Shown one piece after another: positions 1 through 6,395 of a stretch of DNA of 10,093 nucleotides. The notes beneath the pieces are model-generated. The model made no database searches. It was not told the DNA's origin and saw only the letters and a program-made list of their open reading frames with translations. The translations under genes were made by a program, and so were the position numbers. Within the stretch, counting starts at the first letter, position 1. Each line of letters opens with the position of its first letter. This stretch comes from Phycisphaerae bacterium (lineage in GTDB: Bacteria; Planctomycetota; Phycisphaerae; Sedimentisphaerales; Anaerobacaceae): assembly GCA_030667885.1 (NCBI GenBank), contig DAOUVA010000111.1, forward strand, positions 1 to 10,093, read 5' to 3'.

Positions 1-1007
1 AAGATAGCAGCGATAATCAGCCCTTTCAAACCCGCAGGCACTTGTGTCGCAATATAATACGGGAAAACCTCATCACCTTTGGTTATACCGGCCCGTACCA
101 ATTCGTCGCCTTGAGAGTAAAAGGCAAAAAGTGTTGTCCCGATATAAAGAAATATTGCGGTAAGAGGAATATAAATCAGCATAGCAATCCAGATTGAACG
201 TTTCGCTTCTCGCTCTGTGGGAACAGAGCAGAATTTCTGCACGTAGTTCTGGTCGGCCAGCAGGCTCCGAAGATTCTCCGTGATTCCATAGATAATCATC
301 ACCCATATCGTGCGGGAAGACAGCGACATATCCCAACTGCCGAAGCTGAATTTATTCGCATCGAAAGCCGACTGAATTAAGGGTTCAGGCCCTGAAAAAA
401 CATGGAATGACAAACTGACAGCGCAGAAGATAATACCTACAATCATAATCAACGACTGCATAACGTCAGTCCAAATCACGGCCTCCATTCCTCCAAGCAG
501 TGTATAAATTATAGTAATCAAGCCAATGACTACGATTACAACGCCAATGTTCCACGAAACAAATGTACTTAACAACAGCCCGGCTAAGTAAAGAATAACC
601 GCAACTCGCCCTATCATTAACAGCACAAACGCCAAAGCCGCATAAATTCGTCCCCATGACCCGAGTCTTTCCTCAAGAAAGCTGTAAACACTAATCAACT
701 GTGATTTTCGATAATATGAAACGGCGTATTTGCAGACTACCCATGTCACCGGCAGGATACAAATCGAAAAGATAAAAGGATGCCAGTTGCTGTCGAAGGC
801 CTTGCCTGGAGTGGCAATATATGAAATGCTGCTCGTATAAGCACTCATTACGGCCAGCCCCGCCGCCCACGCGGGAATAGAACGACCGGCAACCATGAAC
901 TGCTCCGACGTCCGGCACTTACGGGTGTAATAGATACCCATTCCAATCAGCACAACACCATAAAGAATAAGGATACCAATATCAATTGCACTAAGATTTC
1001 CCTGCAT
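1..1007 (-). CDS. Sodium:solute symporter (SSS family), C-terminus cut by window edge
   Basis: Reading the minus strand from ATG 1007-1005 gives 335 codons with no stop before the window edge. SSS proteins are usually about 450-600 residues, so roughly two thirds is present. It is an inner-membrane Na+-coupled importer. Family signs: the N-terminal segment FMVAGRSIPAWAAG (residues 37-50) followed by an S/T-rich helix (AYTSSISY, 56-63), the SSS signature LLGGMEAVIWTDVMQ (170-184), and DQNYVQKF (252-259). Hydrophobic segments lie near 8-27, 48-66, 76-95, 122-150, 154-172, 183-203, 233-245, 272-298 and 328 onward. A GGAG (complement of 1018-1021) sits 10 nt before the ATG. The start is 26 nt after the lyase stop, so the two genes are probably one operon and the lyase substrate, or its precursor, is the likely cargo. 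The cargo cannot be read from sequence; sialic-acid-like or other sugar acids are candidates because SSS transporters pair with NAL-like lyases in other bacteria. Confidence 0.93.
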   Translation of the reverse strand, partial: MQGNLSAIDIGILILYGVVLIGMGIYYTRKCRTSEQFMVAGRSIPAWAAGLAVMSAYTSSISYIATPGKAFDSNWHPFIFSICILPVTWVVCKYAVSYYRKSQLISVYSFLEERLGSWGRIYAALAFVLLMIGRVAVILYLAGLLLSTFVSWNIGVVIVVIGLITIIYTLLGGMEAVIWTDVMQSLIMIVGIIFCAVSLSFHVFSGPEPLIQSAFDANKFSFGSWDMSLSSRTIWVMIIYGITENLRSLLADQNYVQKFCSVPTEREAKRSIWIAMLIYIPLTAIFLYIGTTLFAFYSQGDELVRAGITKGDEVFPYYIATQVPAGLKGLIIAAI

Positions 1008-1033
1008 AATTTTTCAACTCCATTTTTGTTCTA

Positions 1034-1966
1034 TTATTCTGGTGTAATCCCCAGTTCTTTTACAAACTGCTGAATCCTGTTATGCTCTGCCTGACGAAAA
1101 CGATGAAAAGGTTCAGCCATGAAATCACTGCAAATGCCGATACACGAAAGCGCACATTTAATACCCTTTAAATAGCTCGACTCATACTGTCCCACAGTAT
1201 AGATGGCATTGCTTAGCTTCATTACCTTTTCATGCAGGACTTCAATCTTCTGCAGGTCTTTTGCACACGCCGCATTATAAAGCCCGACATAAAGCTCTGG
1301 AATAAGATTGGCCCCTCCACAGACACCGCCGTGCCCACCTAACAAAACTGTCTCTGCCAGTAGTTCCTCCCGCCCCATAAGAAGCGAAAAATCCGGGTAT
1401 TCTTTAAGAAGACACTGAAGCCGGCGAAAATATATCATATTACCGGAGCTGTCCTTTATACCTGCAATACCGGGAAAGTCAGCGGCAGCTCGTATGGTTT
1501 CCGGCTCATAAACCATCTTGGTATAACTTGGCATATTATAAAGAAACACCGGCAGCGGCAATTCACTTATGAGATGCTTGAGATACTCGAGTAATTCCGG
1601 CTGGCCTGCTGGAAAGTAATATGGCGGCGCCAACACAACCGCCTGCGCACCGGCATCACAGGCTTTGCGGGCAATATTCACGGACTCTACAAAGGATGTA
1701 TCGGTTATTCCGACCAGCACCGGAACCCGTTCCTTGACCTGTTTACAAACGCGTTCGATAACTTCATATCGAAGGCGGTAACTGAGACTCGGCGCCTCAG
1801 CCGTTGTCCCTAAGATAAACAAACCGTGAACACCACCGGCAAGAATATGTTCAATCAGCCGCTCCAGGCCCGCTACATCAAGCGTGTCTCTGTCCTGAAG
1901 TGGCGTAACCATAGGCGAAATTATACCACCCAGTGGCCTCGGTAATAAATTCGATTTCGATTTCAT
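1034..1966 (-). CDS. DHDPS/N-acetylneuraminate lyase superfamily protein (pyruvate-type class I aldolase), not a true DapA
   Basis: 310 residues, the normal length for this TIM-barrel family of Schiff-base aldolases and dehydratases. Visible landmarks: GTTAEA at 53-58 (DapA has GTTGES), YY at 116-117 (equivalent to the Tyr106-Tyr107 pair of E. coli DapA), the catalytic tyrosine in LYNMPSYT (Tyr143) and the Schiff-base lysine in GIKDSSGN (Lys171). The arginine that binds aspartate semialdehyde in E. coli DapA (Arg138) is Tyr148 here, so lysine biosynthesis is unlikely; the motif also differs from the GSTGE and YNIPALS of N-acetylneuraminate lyase. I therefore call an aldolase or dehydratase acting on a sugar acid or 2-keto acid, substrate unknown. 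ATG 1966 is preceded by GGAG (complement of 1978-1981, 11 nt away), and the N-terminus (PLGGIISPMVTPL) matches the family start. It is the first gene of the operon with the SSS transporter. Cytosolic. Confidence 0.93.
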   Translation of the reverse strand: MKSKSNLLPRPLGGIISPMVTPLQDRDTLDVAGLERLIEHILAGGVHGLFILGTTAEAPSLSYRLRYEVIERVCKQVKERVPVLVGITDTSFVESVNIARKACDAGAQAVVLAPPYYFPAGQPELLEYLKHLISELPLPVFLYNMPSYTKMVYEPETIRAAADFPGIAGIKDSSGNMIYFRRLQCLLKEYPDFSLLMGREELLAETVLLGGHGGVCGGANLIPELYVGLYNAACAKDLQKIEVLHEKVMKLSNAIYTVGQYESSYLKGIKCALSCIGICSDFMAEPFHRFRQAEHNRIQQFVKELGITPE

Positions 1967-2027
1967 CTTTATCAGTTCTCCATTTTACTATTAATTTGGC
2001 CGCAGAAACGGTTCTTAACCCATTGCA

Positions 2028-2051
2028 GGCCGCCGAGTCGCAGGTGCGGCC
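2028..2051. repeat. GC-rich inverted repeat GGCCGC-N12-GCGGCC
   Basis: Perfect 6-bp arms at 2028-2033 and 2046-2051 around a 12-nt loop, in an otherwise AT-rich spacer. No T-run follows on either strand, so it is not a convincing intrinsic terminator. It would lie in the 5' leader of the lyase operon if that operon starts near the TATAAA at 2120-2125, or it may be a protein site. Low certainty of function. Confidence 0.45.
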
Positions 2052-2078
2052 GGAGCTATATAGCTAATCAGTTGACAA
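2047..2078 (+). repeat. Three-block promoter-like element, copy A
   Basis: Contains CGGCCGGA (2047-2054), TAGCTAAT (2061-2068) and AGTTGACAA (2070-2078) in the same order and orientation as copy B at 3240-3268. The last block contains a consensus -35 (TTGACA 2072-2077), but the hexamer 17 nt downstream (CACTAT 2095-2100) is a poor -10. It lies about 195 bp upstream of queG. Either a conserved promoter upstream region or a dispersed element. Confidence 0.5.
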
Positions 2079-2259
2079 GTTTCTGTGGATATTGCACTAT
2101 TTTCTACCATCGGTTTTATTTTATACCCTGATTGCGATAATGAAAAGCCAAAAGTCACGGACAGATACTATAAGTACAAGTAATGTGCACTATATAGACA
2201 ATACGAGATTAAAAGCGAAAACAATGAATTACAGACTAAAATATCACAATCGGATTTAG

Positions 2260-2265
2260 TATAAT
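2260..2265 (+). promoter_or_regulatory. Consensus -10 box directly upstream of queG (leaderless start likely)
   Basis: TATAAT ends only 7 nt before the queG ATG (2273). A transcript from it would begin at or within a base or two of the ATG. No Shine-Dalgarno is present in the preceding 20 nt. There is no recognisable -35 at 16-18 nt, so the promoter call rests on the perfect -10 alone. Confidence 0.45.
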
Positions 2266-2272
2266 CGTTTTT

Positions 2273-3226
2273 ATGAATCTATCTCAAGAGATAAAACACC
2301 AAGCTATTGAATTAGGACTCGACCTGATTGGCATAACAGACGCCTCACCAATCGATACCCGGCAGGTTGAGTTGTTAAGCCAATGGTTAAAGTCCGGTTG
2401 CGCCGGCCAGATGAGCTACCTGCAACAAAATTTTGAAAAACGCACTCATCCCGCCCTGCTTTTGGAAAACGCTCAATCAGTAATATGTGTAGGTCTTAAT
2501 TATAAACCGCCAAAACAAAAACCAAAGAAACCGGACCCGGATATACCATCAGGCAAAGTAGCAAGCTATGCCCAATATGAAGATTATCACCCGTTTATAA
2601 AGGAAAGATTACGCAAACTAACTGAATTTATTAGCTCTGCCGACGGACGGCAGCACAAATTCAAAATTTGTGTTGACTCGGTACCGCTGGCCGAGCGCTC
2701 ATTGGCTGTAAGGGCTGGCTTGGGCTTCATTGGAAAAAACCACATGTTAATAAATCCCGTACTGGGCCCGCAGATATTCCTCGGTGAAATCATAACAACT
2801 CTAAAACTCTCAACTGATAACCCAATCATACACAATTGCTCGAACTGCGATAAGTGTATCGGTGCCTGTCCGACACATGCCTTGACACCTGATGGCCAAT
2901 TCGACGCAAATAGGTGCATAAACTATCTGACTATAGAATACAAAGACCAAATACCTCCAGAATTGGCGAAAAAAACAGCCGACCGAATCTTCGGCTGCAA
3001 CGAATGTATCATTGCCTGTCCGTATCAGAATAATGCACCCGTTTACAAAAACAAACAGTTCAAATTCTATAACAATCGTACATGGCTCGACCTGAGCCGG
3101 ATTTTGAATTTAACACAACAGGAATTTGACGCCGAGTTTGCTGATTCCACGATTAGACGTTCAGGCCTCGAACGAATGAAAAGAAACGCTCGAATCTGCC
3201 TTGATAATATCAACAAGTCTTCATAA
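2273..3226 (+). CDS. queG: Epoxyqueuosine reductase QueG
   Basis: 317 residues. QueG reduces epoxyqueuosine to queuosine in the wobble position of GUN-decoding tRNAs, using cobalamin and two [4Fe-4S] clusters, in the cytosol. The B12-dependent reductase core is seen at CVDSVPLAERSLAVRAGLGF (133-152), with Asp135 matching the family's catalytic aspartate and followed by IGKN. The ferredoxin-like part carries CSNCDKCIGACP (Cys189, 192, 195, 199), RCINYLTIE (Cys215) and GCNECIIACP (Cys242, 245, 249), enough cysteines for both clusters. The protein is shorter than many QueG (about 340-390) because it ends soon after the cluster domain and lacks a C-terminal HEAT-like extension. ATG 2273 is the only standard start after the in-frame stop at 2237-2239. 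No Shine-Dalgarno precedes it. Monocistronic as far as the window shows; no other queuosine genes are adjacent. Confidence 0.96.
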   Translation: MNLSQEIKHQAIELGLDLIGITDASPIDTRQVELLSQWLKSGCAGQMSYLQQNFEKRTHPALLLENAQSVICVGLNYKPPKQKPKKPDPDIPSGKVASYAQYEDYHPFIKERLRKLTEFISSADGRQHKFKICVDSVPLAERSLAVRAGLGFIGKNHMLINPVLGPQIFLGEIITTLKLSTDNPIIHNCSNCDKCIGACPTHALTPDGQFDANRCINYLTIEYKDQIPPELAKKTADRIFGCNECIIACPYQNNAPVYKNKQFKFYNNRTWLDLSRILNLTQQEFDAEFADSTIRRSGLERMKRNARICLDNINKSS

Positions 3227-3239
3227 CATTCCCCTTTCC

Positions 3240-3268
3240 CGGCCGGATTAGCTAATATTAGTTGACAA
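3240..3268 (+). repeat. Three-block promoter-like element, copy B
   Basis: CGGCCGGA (3240-3247), TAGCTAAT (3249-3256, inside the perfect palindrome ATTAGCTAAT at 3247-3256) and AGTTGACAA (3260-3268) repeat the blocks of copy A (2047-2078). Spacing between the first two blocks is 1 nt here against 6 nt in copy A; spacing between the last two is 3 nt against 1 nt. It begins 13 nt after the queG stop. Confidence 0.55.
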
Positions 3269-3290
3269 TTCGCGATAGATTTTCTAATCT
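3262..3290 (+). promoter_or_regulatory. Probable sigma70-type promoter of the HzsA-related gene
   Basis: Consensus -35 TTGACA (3262-3267), 17-nt spacer, then TAATCT (3285-3290), a 3-of-6 match to TATAAT in an AT-rich stretch. Transcription would start near 3297, inside the dyad at 3293-3320, giving a leader of about 68 nt before GTG 3365. Confidence 0.5.
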
Positions 3291-3292
3291 AA

Positions 3293-3320
3293 TAATAGCG
3301 AAAGCCTTGTTACGCTATTA
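3293..3320. promoter_or_regulatory. Perfect dyad TAATAGCG-N12-CGCTATTA at predicted transcription start
   Basis: Eight-base arms at 3293-3300 and 3313-3320 are exact reverse complements around a 12-nt centre. The position, just downstream of the predicted -10 and overlapping the predicted start site, fits an operator for a dimeric regulator. It could instead form an RNA hairpin if transcription begins further upstream. No T-run follows, so a terminator is unlikely. Confidence 0.45.
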
Positions 3321-3348
3321 AATTGCGTAAAGGGAAAATATCAACTAC

Positions 3349-3355
3349 GGGAGGA
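3349..3355 (+). promoter_or_regulatory. Ribosome binding site deciding the GTG start at 3365
   Basis: GGGAGGA lies 9 nt before GTG 3365, ideal spacing. The in-frame TTG at 3323 has no such site and would add 14 residues that spoil the signal peptide, and the ATG at 3357 is out of frame. Confidence 0.8.
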
Positions 3356-3364
3356 TATGTTTCC

Positions 3365-6277
3365 GTGGAAAATTACAACCGTAAATTAGCAGCATCTTTG
3401 GCATTGGCCGTTGCCTTTATCGTCATCTCACCATGGTCTGCAATATCTGCCAAAGTCAGCCCTGATATTACAAGCAGGCAGATTGAAGCCGATTGGCTTC
3501 GCCAGCAGGAGCTTCGCAACGCCGGCAAGGTGTCCCCGGAAGGTAAAGTCACACCCGAACAGGATGCGACTGGCGCCTGCGACGGCGTCAAGGATGGCAA
3601 ATGGGGATTTCACACTGAAAACGAAAACAAGCCATGGTGGCAGATTGATTTAGGTAGGCAAATGACGCTGGATCGGCTCGTGTTATATAACCGCTGCGAT
3701 CTTCCTGAAAGAACATCAAGAATAATCGTCCTGCTTTCCACCGATGGCAGGAACTTCGAAAAGGTCTATCAGCACGATGGCAAGACCTTCTTTGGGTACA
3801 CGGATAACAAACCATTAGTGATTAAGCTTCAAGGTGCTCGGCCCCGCTATGTTCGGCTTCAACTGCCGTCAAAGAGCTATTTTCATCTGGATGAGGTGGA
3901 AATCTACGCTCATGGCTCAACCCATAACATTGCCCTTGGTAAACCGGCAACCCAAAGCAGCGCCAGCCAGTGGTCGAAACCTCACTTCCAAAAACAGCTT
4001 CACAATTTCCTGCAAATTGATGAAGTTATTCAGCGTGGTCTTAAGCTCGCAGCGAGTTTACATCAGCTCGGTGTTGATACTGCAGGACAGATAAGAACCT
4101 TAAAATCTATTGCAGAAAAAACCGGCAACCTTCAATGGGATGCGCCCGAAAATATTCAACGCTCATTATATATTCAGGCCCGCCGAGTCGTTCGTGAAAT
4201 GGCACTCGCTAATCCCTTGTTGGATTTTGATACGATTTTGTTCGTCAAGCGTGCCCCCGGAACCCTACCCCACATGTCAGACCAGTACTACGGCTGGTGG
4301 TCACGTCCCGGCGGAGGCATTTACCTGCTTGAGAATTTTAAGAGCGACAGGCCGAGTTCACGCTGCCTCACAGAGAAATGGCCTGCAGGAAGTTTCCTGC
4401 GCCCCGAGCTTTCGTATGACGGCACAAAGGTCCTCTTTGCATATTGTCGATACTATCCGCACGTAGCCGGGATGGAGAAAGTGGATAAGGACAAGCTCCC
4501 TGAAGATGCCTTTTATCATATTTTTGAAATGAGCATCGACGGGACAGATACCAGGCGGCTAACGTACGGCCGGTATGACGATTTCGATGCGAGATACCTG
4601 CCGGCGGAAACTCGACACCCTGCTCAGCCAAACCACAACATCGTTTTTCTTTCAACACGAAAGGGTCAGTTTGTCCAGTGCTCCATGGCCGGTTCCGCCT
4701 CGACCAATCAGGCGACTCTGCCCGACAGCTATGTACGCTGTGGAGGTGACAATAAACGCCCATGCGCCGTTTTTACTTTGCACGCAATGGATTCAAACGG
4801 CGAAAACCTGCGACCCGTCTCCGCATTTGAAAACTTCGAGTGGACACCATCGATAGCACATGATGGCAACATTATTTACGCCCGGTGGGATTATATCGAC
4901 CGCTTCAATGGTCACTTCATGAGCTTGTGGTCAACGAACCAGCATGGTTCGAATCCGCAGCTTGTATATGGCAACTACACTGAGAAACCGCAGTGCATCT
5001 TCGAGGCACGGGCGATCCCGAATTCGCAAAAGCTGATTTTCACAGCCGCTGCTCATCACTCTATTGAAGGCGGGGCGTTGGCATTGCTGGACCGCTCACG
5101 AGGAACCGAAGGACCCGATCCTATCACTCGCCTTACTCCCGATGTGTGTTTTCCCGAGGCCGAGGGCTGGTCGCCAACGTATTATGCAAATCCATATCCG
5201 CTTTCGGAGCAGTTCTATCTTGTCGCCTGGAGTGACCGGCCGCTGCCCCCGCATCACGGAAGCAGCCAGGTTACAGACGCCCGCAATCCTGTCAACGCCC
5301 TTGGCTTATATCTCTACGATTCATTCGGCAACCTTGAGCTGCTTTACCGGGACCCCGAAATATCGAGTATGTACCCTATTCCTCTGCGCAGGCGAGAAAA
5401 GCCGTCAATTCACCCCGATACCGTTGATTGGGAAGGCGCGCAGGAAGGACGCTTTATTGTACTGGATGTCTATAAGGGTCTTCAAAATCAATCTCAAGCC
5501 AGCAGCGCCATCAGGCACGGCTCTATTAAACAGTTGCGTATAATCGGAGTGCCGCCAAAAACCCAACCCCACATGAACACTCCAAGCCTGGGCGTTTCAA
5601 AGGAAGACCCGGGCAAGTTCGTCCTTGGAACGGTTCCCGTAGAAAAGGATGGCTCGGCTTACTTCCGCGTACCGTCCGGAATATCTGTTTTCTTCCAGGC
5701 ACTCGATGAAAATGGCCTGGCCGTACAGACCATGCGGTCTCTAACTTACGTCCAGCCGGGACAGACGCTTTCCTGCATCGGCTGCCACGAATCTCGTCAG
5801 TTGGTCCCGCCGGTAGCAGCCCAACCGTTAGCCGTGCAGCGCGAGCCTTCGAAAATTACTCCCGGCCCGACAGGCTCCTGGCCTCTTCGCTTCGACCGCC
5901 TCGTCCAGCCCGTTTTGGATAAATCATGCGTATCCTGCCACCAACCCGATAGTACCAATGAGATAGCCGCCCGCCTTGACCTCAGCCCGGCCGTATCCTA
6001 CGAAAACCTGCTGTCGTTCGCGGACAAAGACCTCGAAAAACTGGCCTTTGAAAAAGACAGATCCATAATTGGTCAATGCACAGCCGCTCAGAGTAAGCTG
6101 CTCGAAACACTTGCAAACGGCAAGGGTCACGAGGATTTGCAGCTTAACGACGATGATTTTAATCGCCTTGTTACATGGATGGATGTTTATGCACAAAGAC
6201 TCGGTTCTTTCAGCGAACACCAGGAAGAGCAATTACGAGAGCTTCGCCAGAAAATGATGCCTTTATTAGCTGATTAA
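3365..6277 (+). CDS. Exported HzsA-related dihaem cytochrome c with N-terminal discoidin domain
   Basis: 970 residues from GTG 3365. A signal peptide (positive NYNRK, hydrophobic core about 8-22, cleavage after ISA at 29) sends it across the membrane. Residues about 70-183 form an F5/8 type C (discoidin) domain (WWQIDLG 91-97, ending HLDEVEIYAHG), a carbohydrate or surface-binding fold. NIALGKPATQSS (188-199) looks like the opening strand of a second discoidin domain that is not completed. The middle resembles the hydrazine synthase alpha-subunit family, with TolB-like propeller strands such as LSYDGTKVLFAY (from 349), MSIDGTD (389-395) and AMDSNGENL (474-482). The C-terminal part has two haem c sites: CIGCH (804-808), after the family-typical AVQTMRSLTYVQPGQ, and CVSCH (855-859) in a VQPVLDKSCVSCH segment typical of planctomycete cytochromes. 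No hydrazine synthase beta or gamma genes are nearby, so hydrazine synthesis is not implied; a periplasmic redox or polymer-bound role is possible. Convergent with the downstream gene across 118 bp, with no clear terminator. Confidence 0.88.
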   Translation: MENYNRKLAASLALAVAFIVISPWSAISAKVSPDITSRQIEADWLRQQELRNAGKVSPEGKVTPEQDATGACDGVKDGKWGFHTENENKPWWQIDLGRQMTLDRLVLYNRCDLPERTSRIIVLLSTDGRNFEKVYQHDGKTFFGYTDNKPLVIKLQGARPRYVRLQLPSKSYFHLDEVEIYAHGSTHNIALGKPATQSSASQWSKPHFQKQLHNFLQIDEVIQRGLKLAASLHQLGVDTAGQIRTLKSIAEKTGNLQWDAPENIQRSLYIQARRVVREMALANPLLDFDTILFVKRAPGTLPHMSDQYYGWWSRPGGGIYLLENFKSDRPSSRCLTEKWPAGSFLRPELSYDGTKVLFAYCRYYPHVAGMEKVDKDKLPEDAFYHIFEMSIDGTDTRRLTYGRYDDFDARYLPAETRHPAQPNHNIVFLSTRKGQFVQCSMAGSASTNQATLPDSYVRCGGDNKRPCAVFTLHAMDSNGENLRPVSAFENFEWTPSIAHDGNIIYARWDYIDRFNGHFMSLWSTNQHGSNPQLVYGNYTEKPQCIFEARAIPNSQKLIFTAAAHHSIEGGALALLDRSRGTEGPDPITRLTPDVCFPEAEGWSPTYYANPYPLSEQFYLVAWSDRPLPPHHGSSQVTDARNPVNALGLYLYDSFGNLELLYRDPEISSMYPIPLRRREKPSIHPDTVDWEGAQEGRFIVLDVYKGLQNQSQASSAIRHGSIKQLRIIGVPPKTQPHMNTPSLGVSKEDPGKFVLGTVPVEKDGSAYFRVPSGISVFFQALDENGLAVQTMRSLTYVQPGQTLSCIGCHESRQLVPPVAAQPLAVQREPSKITPGPTGSWPLRFDRLVQPVLDKSCVSCHQPDSTNEIAARLDLSPAVSYENLLSFADKDLEKLAFEKDRSIIGQCTAAQSKLLETLANGKGHEDLQLNDDDFNRLVTWMDVYAQRLGSFSEHQEEQLRELRQKMMPLLAD

Positions 6278-6395
6278 ATTCATATTTAACAGCACTATAA
6301 ACATTGCATAAAGGCAAACAACATCTCCTGGTGAGAAAGCATATATTCTATTATCCAAACAATTACAAGATACGAAATAAGAAATGCAAAACAAA

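Larger units (their letters stand above)
1967..2272. other. Divergent intergenic spacer between lyase operon and queG
   Basis: 306 bp without a convincing gene. It holds a GC-rich dyad (2028-2051), a perfect 12-bp palindrome AGCTATATAGCT (2054-2065), a promoter-like element with TTGACA at 2072-2077, and a TATAAT close to queG (2260-2265). On the minus strand a TATAAA (complement of 2120-2125) could serve the lyase operon but has no good -35 at normal spacing. An 11-codon frame from ATG 2224 to TAG 2259 has no ribosome binding site and is not called. Confidence 0.7.

Noticed and set aside
2028..2051. Intrinsic terminator
   Set aside because: The stem is short and no T-run follows on either strand.
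2587..2919. 110-codon minus-strand frame inside queG
   Set aside because: It lies wholly within a clearly real gene on the other strand, and its protein shows no recognisable domain.
3323..3364. Upstream TTG start for the HzsA-related protein
   Set aside because: It has no ribosome binding site and the extra residues precede a signal peptide that is well formed from GTG 3365, which has GGGAGGA at ideal distance.
4368..5543. Several 90-160-codon frames in other frames across the HzsA-related gene
   Set aside because: All lie inside the long frame with recognisable domains; their translations look like out-of-frame readings, with no ribosome binding sites.
6278..6395. Bidirectional terminator between the convergent genes
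   Set aside because: No stable stem-loop with a T-run was found on either strand in these 118 bases.
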